DNA from: JACIWB01 sp038818725
Lineage (GTDB): Archaea; Thermoplasmatota; E2; UBA202; JdFR-43
Length of the DNA stretch: 37,610 nucleotides
Direction of reading: 5' to 3'
NCBI GenBank assembly: GCA_038818725.1
Contig: JAWAYL010000007.1
Location: 1 to 37,610, forward strand
The notes under the pieces are model-generated. The model saw nothing but the letters and a program-made list of their open reading frames with translations, was not told the origin of the DNA and ran no database searches. Shown in pieces: positions 15,474-23,659 of the stretch; within the stretch, counting starts at the first letter, position 1, and each line of letters opens with the position of its first letter. The position numbers were made by a program, and so were the translations under genes.

Positions 15474-16019
15474 GTGATTCCTACAAAACTGTTTCTGACT
15501 AAAGGGGTTGGAAAGCATAAAGATCAGCTACAATCTTTTGAGCTTGCTTTAAGAAATGCTGGCATCCAGCACTGCAATCTTGTTAGTGTATCAAGCATTG
15601 TTCCTCCTCATTGCAAAATTATATCTGCTGAAAGGGGAAAAAAGTTGCTTTCTCCAGGACAAATAACATATGTAGTTATTGCAAGAAATTCAACAAATGA
15701 GCCAAATCGCTTAATTGCTGCTTCTGTTGGAATTGCTATTCCAAAAGATAGAAGTTTATATGGCTACCTTTCTGAATACCATAGCTTTGGAGAATGTGCA
15801 AAAATAGCTGGAGAAAAAGCTGAAGATTTAGCTGCAACAATGCTTGCAACAACTCTTGGAATTGAATTTGATCCAAATAAAGCATGGGATGAAAAAAAGC
15901 AGGTTTTCAGGATGAGTGGAAAATTTGTTAAAGCAAGCAATATAACACAAACTGCAAGAGGAGATATCCATGGCTTATGGACAAGTGTTGTTGCTGCAGC
16001 AGTTTTTATAGTGGAATAA
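15474..16019 (+). CDS. Pyruvoyl-dependent arginine decarboxylase
   Basis: 181 residues from the GTG at 15474 (reads MIPTKLFLTKGVGKHKDQLQ), a start that fits related archaeal enzymes. An in-frame TTG at 15456 is open but overlaps the promoter. The self-cleavage site is the Ser-Ser in LVSVSSIVPP (S40-S41), where S41 would become the pyruvoyl cofactor. Other landmarks are RNSTNEPNRLIAASVGIAIP and EDLAATMLATTLGIEFD. It converts arginine to agmatine, the archaeal entry to polyamines and agmatidine. It stands 1 nt before deoxyhypusine synthase and in line with ArgS, so arginine is the shared theme. Confidence 0.94.
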   Translation: MIPTKLFLTKGVGKHKDQLQSFELALRNAGIQHCNLVSVSSIVPPHCKIISAERGKKLLSPGQITYVVIARNSTNEPNRLIAASVGIAIPKDRSLYGYLSEYHSFGECAKIAGEKAEDLAATMLATTLGIEFDPNKAWDEKKQVFRMSGKFVKASNITQTARGDIHGLWTSVVAAAVFIVE

Positions 16020-16020
16020 A

Positions 16021-16998
16021 ATGAAGAAAATAAATCCTATTTTTTCACCCTATGGATATGCTTTCAATTCCGCCCGCTTGGCGGAGGCTTGCGAGATATA
16101 TAAAAAAATGATTGATAAAGACGCAACAATATGCTTTACTCTTGCAGGAGCAATTATTCCTGCTGGACTTGGAGGAGCGATAATTGAAATGGTGAAGCTT
16201 GGACTTGTTGATTTTATAATTTCAACTGGAGCAAATCTTTACCATGATATACATTTTGCTCTTGATTTGCCAGTTTATAAAGGAAATTTTAATGTTGATG
16301 ACCGTGAGCTTGCTAAAAATGGAATAGTAAGGATATATGATATATTTATTCCTATTGAAACTCTTTTTGAAACAGATAAATACATACAGGAAAATTTTGA
16401 TATTGAAGGAAATTTTTCAACAGCAGAAATTCACTATTATTTAGGAAAAAAATTGCTCGAAAATTCAAAAAAGCCAAATTCATCGCTTCTTGCAACATGT
16501 GCAAAATATGATGTGCCAATATACTGTCCTTCTCCTGGTGACTCTTCAATTGGAATGAATTTATCTTATTTAAGGCTTAAAAATAAAAAAATTCATAGTG
16601 ATGTGGAAAAAGATGTTCTGGAAACAACCGCGATAATATACAATAGCAAAAAAAGCGGGGCAATAATTATTGGAGGAGGAGCACCAAAAAATTTCTTCAT
16701 GCAGACTCAGCCAATGATAAGCCAAATATTTAAAATGAAGGAAAGAGGGCACGATTATTTCATCCAGATAACAAGCGACACGCCCCCATATGGAGGGCTT
16801 TCAGGCGCAACCCCCCAGGAAGCAATTTCCTGGAAAAAAATAGATGCGAAATCTAAAACATATGTTACTATTTATGGAGATGCGACAATAATTGCTCCTT
16901 TGCTATTTTCAAGTGTTAAAAACAAAAGAAGGAAGCATAAAAGATTGTATAGGAAAAGAGAAGAGTTTTTAGAAAAAATGATTGAAGAAGTAAAATGA
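16021..16998 (+). CDS. dys: Deoxyhypusine synthase
   Basis: 325 residues. The NAD-binding core (FTLAGAIIPAGLGGAIIEMV, DFIISTGANLYHDIHFAL) and the active-site region DTPPYGGLSGATPQEAISWK are present. Lysine K273 in ISWKKI aligns with the catalytic lysine of human DHS. It transfers an aminobutyl group from a polyamine to a lysine of aIF5A. Its position directly after the agmatine-forming decarboxylase suggests coordinated polyamine supply. It overlaps ArgS by 4 nt. Confidence 0.95.
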   Translation: MKKINPIFSPYGYAFNSARLAEACEIYKKMIDKDATICFTLAGAIIPAGLGGAIIEMVKLGLVDFIISTGANLYHDIHFALDLPVYKGNFNVDDRELAKNGIVRIYDIFIPIETLFETDKYIQENFDIEGNFSTAEIHYYLGKKLLENSKKPNSSLLATCAKYDVPIYCPSPGDSSIGMNLSYLRLKNKKIHSDVEKDVLETTAIIYNSKKSGAIIIGGGAPKNFFMQTQPMISQIFKMKERGHDYFIQITSDTPPYGGLSGATPQEAISWKKIDAKSKTYVTIYGDATIIAPLLFSSVKNKRRKHKRLYRKREEFLEKMIEEVK

Positions 16999-18677
16999 AG
17001 TATACATATGAGAAATTTCATGAAGAAGTTAAAAATAAGTTAAAAGAAGCGATTAAAAAAATTTATAAAATTGAAGTTGAAATAAAAATTGAAAAGCAAA
17101 AAGTAGGGGATGCTTCTTTTGCTTGTTTTTCTCTTGCAAAAATTATTAAAAAAAATCCTGTTGAAGTAGCAGAAGAAATAAGCAAAAGCATAGAAGGGGA
17201 TTTAATAAGGAAAGTGGAAGCAATAAATGGATACATAAATTTTTATATAGATGAAAATAAGGTTGCTGAAGAAACAATAAATTTAATAGATGAAATGAAG
17301 GATAATTTTGGAAGCTTTGAAAAAAATGGCATAAAAGTTATTGTAGAACATACTTCAGCAAATCCAAATGGACCATTGCATGTTGGAAGAGCGAGAAATC
17401 CAATAATTGGAGATACTATTGCAAGATTGCTTAAATTTGGAGGATATGATGTTATAACTCAATACTATGTTGATGATATGGGCAAGCAGGTTGCAATTCT
17501 TTTCTGGGGAGCAAAAAATCTGAAAATTGAAAAAGAAAATAAAAAGATGGACCATATTTTTGTTGAATATTATAAAAAGGCATTTGAAATGATGGAAAAA
17601 GATGAAAAAGTTAAGGATGAAATAAATGAAATAGTAAGAAAATGCGAAAGAGGGGATAAAAAAATTTTAAAGGAAATAAAAGAAGTATATGAAAAAGTTC
17701 TTGATGGAATAAAAGAATCTCTTGAAAATATAAATATAAGAATAGATGAATTTGTTGAAGAATCAAGATTTGTTATAGATGGAAGCGTTGAAAAATTAAT
17801 TGAAGAAATTTCTTCTCTAGAATATATAAAGGAGGAGGAAAATGCCTTATATCTAGATTTAAAGCCTTTTGAAATCCATGGAATGGACAACAAATTCTTT
17901 TTAACCAGAAGTGATGGAACTTCTCTCTATGCCCTTAGAGATGTTGCATATCATATATGGAAAGGAAATAGAGCAGATATAATGATAAATATTTTGGGTG
18001 AGGATCATAAGCTTGAGGCAAAATGTGTTGAAATAATTTTAAGAGTTTTGAATAAAAAAATCCCTGAAAATATATTCTATGCTTTTGTTTCTCTTCCAGA
18101 AGGGAAGATGTCAACAAGAAAAGGAAGAGTAATTTATTTAGATGATTTATTTGAAGAAGCAATTGAAAGAGCAAGAGAGGAAGTGAAGAAAAGAAGAGAA
18201 GATGAAAAGCAGAAAATTGAATATATAGCAAGAAATGTTGCAATTGGAGCAATAAGATATAATATTATAAAAGTTAAGCCAGATAAAGGAATAGTTTTTA
18301 AATGGGAAGATGCTTTAAATTTTGAAGGAGAAAGTGCTCCTTTTATCCAATATGCACATGCAAGATGCTGTTCAATATTGAAAAAAGTTAGGTATGAAAA
18401 AGTAAAAGCGAAATATGAGCATGAAAGAGAAATAGAATTGATAAAGAAGATAGCATATTTTCCAGAAATTGTTAAGGAAAGTATAGAAAGTAGAAACCCG
18501 TCAATTATAGCTGAATATGCATATAAGTTAGCATCTTGCTTTAATATATTTTATAGAGATTGTAGAGTTATAGGAAGTGAAAAAGAAAAGGAAAGAATTG
18601 CTCTTGTAAATGCAACAAGACAGGTTTTAAAAAATTGCCTCAATTTGCTTGGAATAGAAGCTTTAGAAGAGATGTAA
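16995..18677 (+). CDS. argS: Arginine--tRNA ligase
   Basis: 560 residues. It has an N-terminal Add1-like domain, the class I 'HIGH' region SANPNGPLHVGRARNP (H129-R132) and the KMSTRKGR signature. The C-terminal anticodon-binding DALR domain has FIQYAHARCCSILKKV and the ending CLNLLGIEALEEM. It charges tRNA-Arg. Overlap with the DHS stop (ATGA) shows one transcription unit with the decarboxylase and DHS. The stop is 2 nt from the stop of the convergent ligase gene. Confidence 0.97.
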   Translation: MKYTYEKFHEEVKNKLKEAIKKIYKIEVEIKIEKQKVGDASFACFSLAKIIKKNPVEVAEEISKSIEGDLIRKVEAINGYINFYIDENKVAEETINLIDEMKDNFGSFEKNGIKVIVEHTSANPNGPLHVGRARNPIIGDTIARLLKFGGYDVITQYYVDDMGKQVAILFWGAKNLKIEKENKKMDHIFVEYYKKAFEMMEKDEKVKDEINEIVRKCERGDKKILKEIKEVYEKVLDGIKESLENINIRIDEFVEESRFVIDGSVEKLIEEISSLEYIKEEENALYLDLKPFEIHGMDNKFFLTRSDGTSLYALRDVAYHIWKGNRADIMINILGEDHKLEAKCVEIILRVLNKKIPENIFYAFVSLPEGKMSTRKGRVIYLDDLFEEAIERAREEVKKRREDEKQKIEYIARNVAIGAIRYNIIKVKPDKGIVFKWEDALNFEGESAPFIQYAHARCCSILKKVRYEKVKAKYEHEREIELIKKIAYFPEIVKESIESRNPSIIAEYAYKLASCFNIFYRDCRVIGSEKEKERIALVNATRQVLKNCLNLLGIEALEEM

Positions 18678-18679
18678 AA

Positions 18680-19591
18680 TTATTCAATTTGTTCAAATTT
18701 ACAATCCTCTGCATTTTTATCTTCTCTTATTCTAACAAAAGAGGGCATTCTTAGTTCATTAGATGTTTTTTCAAGATATTTTATTTCTGCAACAATTGAA
18801 GGAGCCGCCCATACCATGTCTGGAGGCGCCATTTCTGGATTAACGACAGGCGGCTTGGTTTCTCTTTTAAAATTTTTAAGCATATAATTCATTGTCTCAG
18901 TATCAAATCCAGATACTTTTCCAACATAAAATAAATCCTTTCCTTTATATAAAGCAATTGCAACAGAACTAATTTCTCTTTTACGTGATATATATCCAAC
19001 TATAACAGCATCTATAATTTTTAAATTTTTTATTTTTAACCATTCTTTTCTTCTTTCTCCAGGATAATATTTGCTTCCTTTCTCTTTTGCAATCACACCT
19101 TCAATTCCTCTTTTTTCAATTTCTTCCCATAATTTCATTCCATTGTCAGTGTAGAAAATGGTTTCCAAATGTTCATCTTCTAAATCCTTTAAAAATTCTT
19201 TCCTTTCTTCTATTGATTTTTCTATAATTGGAAAATTATTTTTTTCTATTACATCAAAGATAACATAAGTAGCTGGAATTGTCTTTGATCTTATTTCAAT
19301 CATAATTGGATTATCAATCTCTCTTTTTTGCAATAAATAAAAGTCGGGCAAGCCATTTTCATTATAACAAACTATTTCTCCATCAAAAACAAATCCTCTA
19401 AAACTTTTTAATTCCTTACTTATGAAAGGATATCTTTTTGTTATGTTTTTTCCTCTCCTATTAAAAAGTTTTACATTTTCATAAACTTCAGCGATGCACC
19501 TTGTTCCATCCATCTTTGGCTCAAAAAAGTAAGATGAGCTTTTCAGGATATCTTTATCTCCTTTAACACATAGCATCGGTTTATATTTCAT
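18680..19591 (-). CDS. ATP-dependent DNA ligase, LigD-type
   Basis: 303 residues: adenylation domain plus OB fold only. Motif I is EPKMDGTR with the nucleophile K26. Later motifs are FDGEIVCY, GIEGVIAKEKGSKYYPGER with WLKIKN, and a C-terminal motif ending LRMPSFVRIREDK. This is the ligase module of bacterial LigD without polymerase or phosphoesterase domains. The ATG overlaps the Ku stop in an ATGA junction, so Ku and ligase are coupled. Together they form a minimal non-homologous end-joining system. It is distinct from the replicative archaeal Lig1-type enzyme, which is larger. Horizontal origin from bacteria or another archaeon is likely but is inference. Confidence 0.93.
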   Translation of the reverse strand: MKYKPMLCVKGDKDILKSSSYFFEPKMDGTRCIAEVYENVKLFNRRGKNITKRYPFISKELKSFRGFVFDGEIVCYNENGLPDFYLLQKREIDNPIMIEIRSKTIPATYVIFDVIEKNNFPIIEKSIEERKEFLKDLEDEHLETIFYTDNGMKLWEEIEKRGIEGVIAKEKGSKYYPGERRKEWLKIKNLKIIDAVIVGYISRKREISSVAIALYKGKDLFYVGKVSGFDTETMNYMLKNFKRETKPPVVNPEMAPPDMVWAAPSIVAEIKYLEKTSNELRMPSFVRIREDKNAEDCKFEQIE

Positions 19592-20343
19592 TTTTCTAAG
19601 CTTGCTTTAAGAGCTTCCATCAAGCTCATTTTTTCTTCTTTTTCTTCCTCTATTTTTATTTCTTCTCCTTCCATCTTTTTCTTTATCAATTTTTTTATTT
19701 CCTCAAAAAAAGTATCTTTATATTTTTTGATATCAAAACTTCTGTTATAATATTTCTCTATAAGTAATCTTCCCAGCTCCCTTTCTTTTTCACTTATCTC
19801 AGGAATTTCATCTAAGTTTTCAAGTTCTTCAATATCATTTATTTCTTCAGAAAAATGCAAGATAGAAAGTATCATTCCATTTTTATATGGCTGTAAAGCA
19901 CAGAGATACTCCTTATTTTTCATAATAATTTTTCCAATAGATGCTTTATTCATTTCTTCCATCAACTCTTTAAGCAAGAAAAAGGCTTTATCCTTTGCCT
20001 TCTGAGGAACAACATAATATGCATTTTCATAATAAATGGGTTGTAAATCTTTTATATCAATAAATTCGCATATTTCTAAATTATCTGTTTTCTTTGGAGT
20101 AATTTTCTTTATTTCTTCTGGCTCAACAATAAAATAACTTCCTTTCTCAAATTCTAAACCATTTACAATATCTTCCCTGCCAAGCTCTTCTCCAGATTCG
20201 CAAATCATTTTATAATGAATTGGCAATAGATGTCTTTTGCATAGCATCTTGAAATGAACTTTTTTTGATTTAACAGCTGAATATATTTTAACTGGCACGT
20301 TCACTAGTCCTATGCTTATATTTCCTTTCCAAACCGCTCTCAT
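19588..20343 (-). CDS. ku: Ku protein, bacterial/archaeal NHEJ type
   Basis: 251 residues. It opens with RAVWKGNISIGLVNVPVKIY, the hallmark of prokaryotic Ku, followed by the beta-barrel ring region (YFIVEPEEIKKI...NAYYVVPQ). It ends in a Lys/Glu-rich tail (KKKMEGEEIKIEEEKEEK). Ku homodimers ring DNA ends and recruit the ligase; the charged tail could contribute to this. A TATA-like TAAAATATTT lies about 23 nt upstream of the ATG, so it is leaderless. Archaeal Ku is patchy in distribution. No LigD polymerase or phosphoesterase gene is in the window. Confidence 0.95.
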   Translation of the reverse strand: MRAVWKGNISIGLVNVPVKIYSAVKSKKVHFKMLCKRHLLPIHYKMICESGEELGREDIVNGLEFEKGSYFIVEPEEIKKITPKKTDNLEICEFIDIKDLQPIYYENAYYVVPQKAKDKAFFLLKELMEEMNKASIGKIIMKNKEYLCALQPYKNGMILSILHFSEEINDIEELENLDEIPEISEKERELGRLLIEKYYNRSFDIKKYKDTFFEEIKKLIKKKMEGEEIKIEEEKEEKMSLMEALKASLEK

Positions 20344-20502
20344 ATTTTTTATTTTATTTAAAATATTTTAACCTTTCTAAATTATGAAGAGCTCTAGTTA
20401 ATTAACGATATAAAAATTTAGGAAAATTTTTCTTTTGAAATGAGAGATAACAAATTGTATTTCTGAAATATGCTTACCAAATTTTTCGAAAATAGAAATG
20501 AT

Positions 20503-20856
20503 CTAAATAAAAATTTTTATTTCCTTCTCTATTAAAATTTCTATTTCTTCATGATATTTTCCATATGTTATTTTTTCTTTTTTGCTTTCATTTCCAATTC
20601 TTATCTCAATATAATAATTGCTTGCCATATTTGTAACATTTTCAATAATTATGCTTTCATTTTCCTGCAATAAAATGCTCTGATTAAAAATCTCTTTGTT
20701 ATCTAAAGTTAGTATATAAATTTCCGCATTTATGCTTTCATTCCTCTCATTTTTTATTTTTATTTTTAATGGCTCATAATTCATCCACCACATCAAAAAT
20801 AGGGAAATTAAAAATATTGAAAAAATTAGCAAAAAAATTTTTTGCCAAAGCTTCAT
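20503..20856 (-). CDS. Small membrane-anchored protein of unknown function
   Basis: 117 residues. One N-terminal transmembrane segment (IFLLIFSIFLISLFLMWW, about 7-24) is followed by ~90 extracytoplasmic residues rich in Asn/Glu/Ile (NERNESINAEIYILTLDNKE) and predicted beta-strands. It includes possible N-glycosylation sequons (NES, NQS, NVT). No family is recognised. It overlaps the nitroreductase stop by 4 nt (ATGA), so it is expressed from that promoter. A fibronectin/Ig-like fold is possible. Its 3' flank to Ku (20344-20502) is AT-rich with no gene seen. Confidence 0.6.
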   Translation of the reverse strand: MKLWQKIFLLIFSIFLISLFLMWWMNYEPLKIKIKNERNESINAEIYILTLDNKEIFNQSILLQENESIIIENVTNMASNYYIEIRIGNESKKEKITYGKYHEEIEILIEKEIKIFI

Positions 20857-21362
20857 TTAAATTCTTCCCAGCAAACTATTTCATCGATTTTTTTCCTTAT
20901 TTTTTCCACTGGCTTATCTTTAGGATAGCCGAGTGTCATTAAAGCAATTATTTTGCAATTATCTGGCACTTTAAGCACTTCTTTAGCCTTATCTTGATAA
21001 AAAGCCCCTATCCAACATGTCCCAAGCCCTCTTTCAGCAGCAGCAAGAGCAATATGCTCCATTGCAATTGCAAGATCAACATGGCAAGCAGGGATGCCAT
21101 TGCTCATCACATAATCAGTATAGGTAGCAACGCCCGCAATCACAACAGGCGCCTGGCTCACAAACTTTTGATTTTTTGCCGCCTCGCACAGCTTTTGCCG
21201 CCTTTCCTTATCTTTTACAATGATGAATTTCCATTCCTGTAAATTTTTTGCGGAAGGAGCGAGGCGGGCATGCTCTATTATTTCAAGAATTAGCTCATCT
21301 GGAACATCTTTTTCTTCATATTCCCTTACACTTCTCCTATTTTTTATTATATCGATCAGCAT
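20853..21362 (-). CDS. Nitroreductase family protein (FMN-dependent oxidoreductase)
   Basis: 169 residues. It has the nitroreductase N-terminus IIKNRRSVREYEEKDVPDEL, the LAPSAKNLQEWKFIIV FMN-binding block and the C-terminal GTCWIGAFYQDKAKEVL region. Such proteins reduce quinones, nitro compounds or flavins; the substrate cannot be told. The start codon ATG 21362 lies about 23 nt from the TATA-like element at 21381-21390, which PCNA also appears to use in the other direction. Downstream it is coupled to the small membrane protein. Confidence 0.92.
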   Translation of the reverse strand: MLIDIIKNRRSVREYEEKDVPDELILEIIEHARLAPSAKNLQEWKFIIVKDKERRQKLCEAAKNQKFVSQAPVVIAGVATYTDYVMSNGIPACHVDLAIAMEHIALAAAERGLGTCWIGAFYQDKAKEVLKVPDNCKIIALMTLGYPKDKPVEKIRKKIDEIVCWEEFK

Positions 21363-21380
21363 TTTATCACATCGCTATGT

Positions 21381-21390
21381 TTTTAAATAG
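21381..21390. promoter_or_regulatory. Shared bidirectional TATA-like element, PCNA and nitroreductase
   Basis: TTTTAAATAG contains the palindrome TTTAAA. Its centre is about 24 nt from the PCNA ATG (21409) and about 23 nt from the nitroreductase ATG (21362). Neither gene has a Shine-Dalgarno. The 46 nt intergenic space leaves little room for two separate boxes, although TATTTAAAC at 21397-21405 also exists. Confidence 0.5.
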
Positions 21391-21408
21391 AAAAGTATTA
21401 TTTAAACA

Positions 21409-22152
21409 ATGTTCCAAGGGAAAATAAAAGCGGATTTTATGAAGCTAATTACAGATGCAATAGAAATACTTGTTGATGAAGCAAAAATAAAAATAAAAGA
21501 AGATGGAATATATGGAAGAATGGTTGATCCTGCACATGTTGGAATGATTGACTTCAAAATAGAGAAAGATGCTTTTGATGAATATAAATTTGAAAGTGAA
21601 GAAGAGGTTGCTTTTGATCTCGAAAAATTTTCTGGTATTTTAAAAATAGCAAGTAGCAATGATATGGTAGAAATAAAATATGGAAAAGAGGAAGGACGAT
21701 TAATCATAACGGTTGGTAACATAACAAAGAAAATTGGATTGCTTGACGCCTCGGAAATGCCTGATACAAAAGTTCCTTCTTTAGAGCTGCCAGCAGAAAT
21801 TGTGGCACCAACAGAGCAAATACATCAGATAATAAGAGCGGCGGAAGGAATTTCTGACCACATAGTTCTTGAAGGAAATAGGGATTATTTTGAGGTGAGG
21901 GCGGAAGGAGATAATGATAGCGTTGAACTAAGGCTCAAAAAGGAGGATTTGATAAGCATAAAATGCGAGGAAAAAGTAAAAAGTATGTTTCCAATAGATT
22001 ATCTTGGAGATATGATTAAAATAGCAAAAGATGCAAGTCCTGAAATAAAAATAAATTTAGGAAATAACTATCCTGTTAAATTGAGTTTTGAATTGGCTGG
22101 AGGAATAATAAAAATAGTTTATTTACTTGCTCCAAGGATTGAGTCAGATTAA
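21409..22152 (+). CDS. pcn: DNA polymerase sliding clamp (PCNA)
   Basis: 247 residues, the family size. The N-terminal KADFMKLITDAIEILVDEAK, the central VDPAHVGMIDFKI strand, the interdomain region KKIGLLDASEMPDTKVPSLE and the C-terminal KLSFELAGGIIKIVYLLAPR are diagnostic. It forms a trimeric ring tethering polymerases, ligase, FEN1 and repair factors. The Nre protein at 622-1869 carries a matching PIP-like tail. The start appears leaderless. The last 9 nt overlap the convergent phosphoesterase gene. Confidence 0.97.
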   Translation: MFQGKIKADFMKLITDAIEILVDEAKIKIKEDGIYGRMVDPAHVGMIDFKIEKDAFDEYKFESEEEVAFDLEKFSGILKIASSNDMVEIKYGKEEGRLIITVGNITKKIGLLDASEMPDTKVPSLELPAEIVAPTEQIHQIIRAAEGISDHIVLEGNRDYFEVRAEGDNDSVELRLKKEDLISIKCEEKVKSMFPIDYLGDMIKIAKDASPEIKINLGNNYPVKLSFELAGGIIKIVYLLAPRIESD

Positions 22153-23511
22153 ATAAATTTCTTTAATACTTTTTGCATTAATTTCACTTCTTACATATAT
22201 TTCCATAAATCCATCTTTTTCTCTTATCTGCTCAATTGAGCCATTTATAATTTTATAATTTCCTGCTTCAACAAAAAATTTCAGATGAACTGTTAAATTT
22301 ATTTCAAGATTGTTTTCAACTATAATTTTTTTATCTCCCTCATACGTATAATTTAGCATATAGGAAGGAATTGAATATTTTGGCTCTTTATAATTTAAGG
22401 AATAAATGCTCCAATTACAAAATTCAATTATTCTATAACCCCAGTAATCCTTACAAGAGCTTGAAGGAGTAGTTGTTGTGATAAATGTCGTATTTTCAAA
22501 AAAAGTTACATCATCTGCATGTATATGCCCAGCCAGAATAAAATTTACATTATAATTTTTTATTAAATCAAGAATTTTTTCCCTTCCATAATAGCTTTTT
22601 CCTAAAAGAGAATTATTTTTTGTATCCCATAAAGGATTATGATGTAAGCAAATAAATTTTATTGAATAATTTGATTTTTTTAGCTCTTCTTCAATCCATT
22701 TAATTTGCTCATCACGTATAGCTCCACCCCAATTTAGTGGTAAAAAGGAAAAAGTAAATCTATCTTTTTTATCCAAATCATATGAATTTACTATTATAAA
22801 ATGTGCTTTTCCATAGCTAAATGAATAATTTTTAAATCCAAAATAGCTATTCCAGATTTCAAAACCATCATTGCTTGCTTTAAAATATCCATCATGATTT
22901 CCAGGGCAAAGATAAACAGGAATATCAAATTCTTGCAATATTTCATATAATTTTTCATATTCCTCTTCATATATTGCTCCAAAAACAAGGTCACCAGTAA
23001 TTATAGCAAAATCGGGCTTAATTAAATTTATTTCTTCTATACATTTTTTTATTGCCCTTGAGTCAATTTTTTCCTTTAAATTTATTTTTACTCCTCTTGG
23101 GTCACCAACGTGTAAATCACTTATATGAGCAATTTTAAAATTTCCTGATATATTTTCAACAACATTTATTGCTTTTTCTTCTTTTCTTTCAATTCCATCA
23201 ACTATAACTGTTAAATTGTAAAGCTCGCAAGGCGCAGAAAAAGGAACTTTTGCATTGATATAAATATTATCTTTTATTGAATAATTTTCTATTTCAAGAT
23301 AAATTTCATCGATAATTGGCTCATAAGCGGTTTCAATTTTTGCCTCTATTTTATTGAAATAAATTTTTTCTATAATTATTTCAAAATTTTTTCCTTTTTC
23401 AACTATTGCTGGAAAATAGCTTCTTGGATAAATAATTTCAAAAGATAAATTTTTGGGAAGAGATGGGGGAATTAAAGTAAGGATGATTAAAGCAAATATT
23501 ATCTTTTTCAT
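22144..23511 (-). CDS. Exported calcineurin-like metallophosphoesterase
   Basis: 455 residues. The signal peptide (IIFALIILTLIPPSLP) is followed by a beta-sandwich region (about 20-125), then the phosphoesterase domain. That domain has all five metal-site motifs: AHISDLHVGD, ITGDLVFG, CPGNHDGY, CLHHNPLW and AGHIHADD. A C-terminal beta-rich segment of ~110 residues follows. It acts outside the cytoplasm; the phosphate ester substrate is unknown. A TTTTAAAA box lies about 24 nt upstream of the ATG. It overlaps the PCNA 3' end by 9 nt in a convergent arrangement. Confidence 0.9.
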   Translation of the reverse strand: MKKIIFALIILTLIPPSLPKNLSFEIIYPRSYFPAIVEKGKNFEIIIEKIYFNKIEAKIETAYEPIIDEIYLEIENYSIKDNIYINAKVPFSAPCELYNLTVIVDGIERKEEKAINVVENISGNFKIAHISDLHVGDPRGVKINLKEKIDSRAIKKCIEEINLIKPDFAIITGDLVFGAIYEEEYEKLYEILQEFDIPVYLCPGNHDGYFKASNDGFEIWNSYFGFKNYSFSYGKAHFIIVNSYDLDKKDRFTFSFLPLNWGGAIRDEQIKWIEEELKKSNYSIKFICLHHNPLWDTKNNSLLGKSYYGREKILDLIKNYNVNFILAGHIHADDVTFFENTTFITTTTPSSSCKDYWGYRIIEFCNWSIYSLNYKEPKYSIPSYMLNYTYEGDKKIIVENNLEINLTVHLKFFVEAGNYKIINGSIEQIREKDGFMEIYVRSEINAKSIKEIYLI

Positions 23512-23573
23512 ATAGATATTTTTTTGATATTTTTAAAATTTATTAAAAATTAATTTTAACTTTTTTCAAAAAG

Positions 23574-23580
23574 TTTTAAT
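23574..23580 (+). promoter_or_regulatory. TATA-like box of the C/D sRNA
   Basis: TTTTAAT preceded by an A/G-rich BRE-like CAAAAAG, centred about 24 nt before the first base of the predicted sRNA terminal stem at 23601. This supports an independent transcription unit. Confidence 0.5.
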
Positions 23581-23600
23581 CTTGCTTCATATTTATTATT

Positions 23601-23659
23601 GCCACAATGATGAGGAATTACATGCGGAGATATGAAGAATGATGGGCGATCTGAGTGGC
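23601..23659 (+). ncRNA. Box C/D small RNA (2'-O-methylation guide)
   Basis: The parts fall in canonical order. Terminal stem 5' strand GCCAC (23601-23605); C box ATGATGA (23607-23613); 11 nt guide GGAATTACATG; D'-like CGGA (23625-23628); 3 nt spacer; C'-like ATGAAGA (23632-23638); 12 nt guide ATGATGGGCGAT; D box CTGA (23651-23654); stem 3' strand GTGGC (23655-23659). The C/D pair beside a 5 bp stem would make the kink-turn bound by L7Ae. By the D+5 rule the D guide would methylate the C5 position in AUCGCCCAUCAU, and the D' guide the U5 position in CAUGUAAUUCC; the targets are not identified. The terminal base touches the folP stop on the other strand. Nop5 is encoded at 13736. Confidence 0.8.

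Noticed and set aside
20344..20502. Possible small RNA or gene between Ku and the small membrane protein
   Set aside because: No open frame, no C/D or H/ACA boxes with a closing stem, and no strong hairpin was found.
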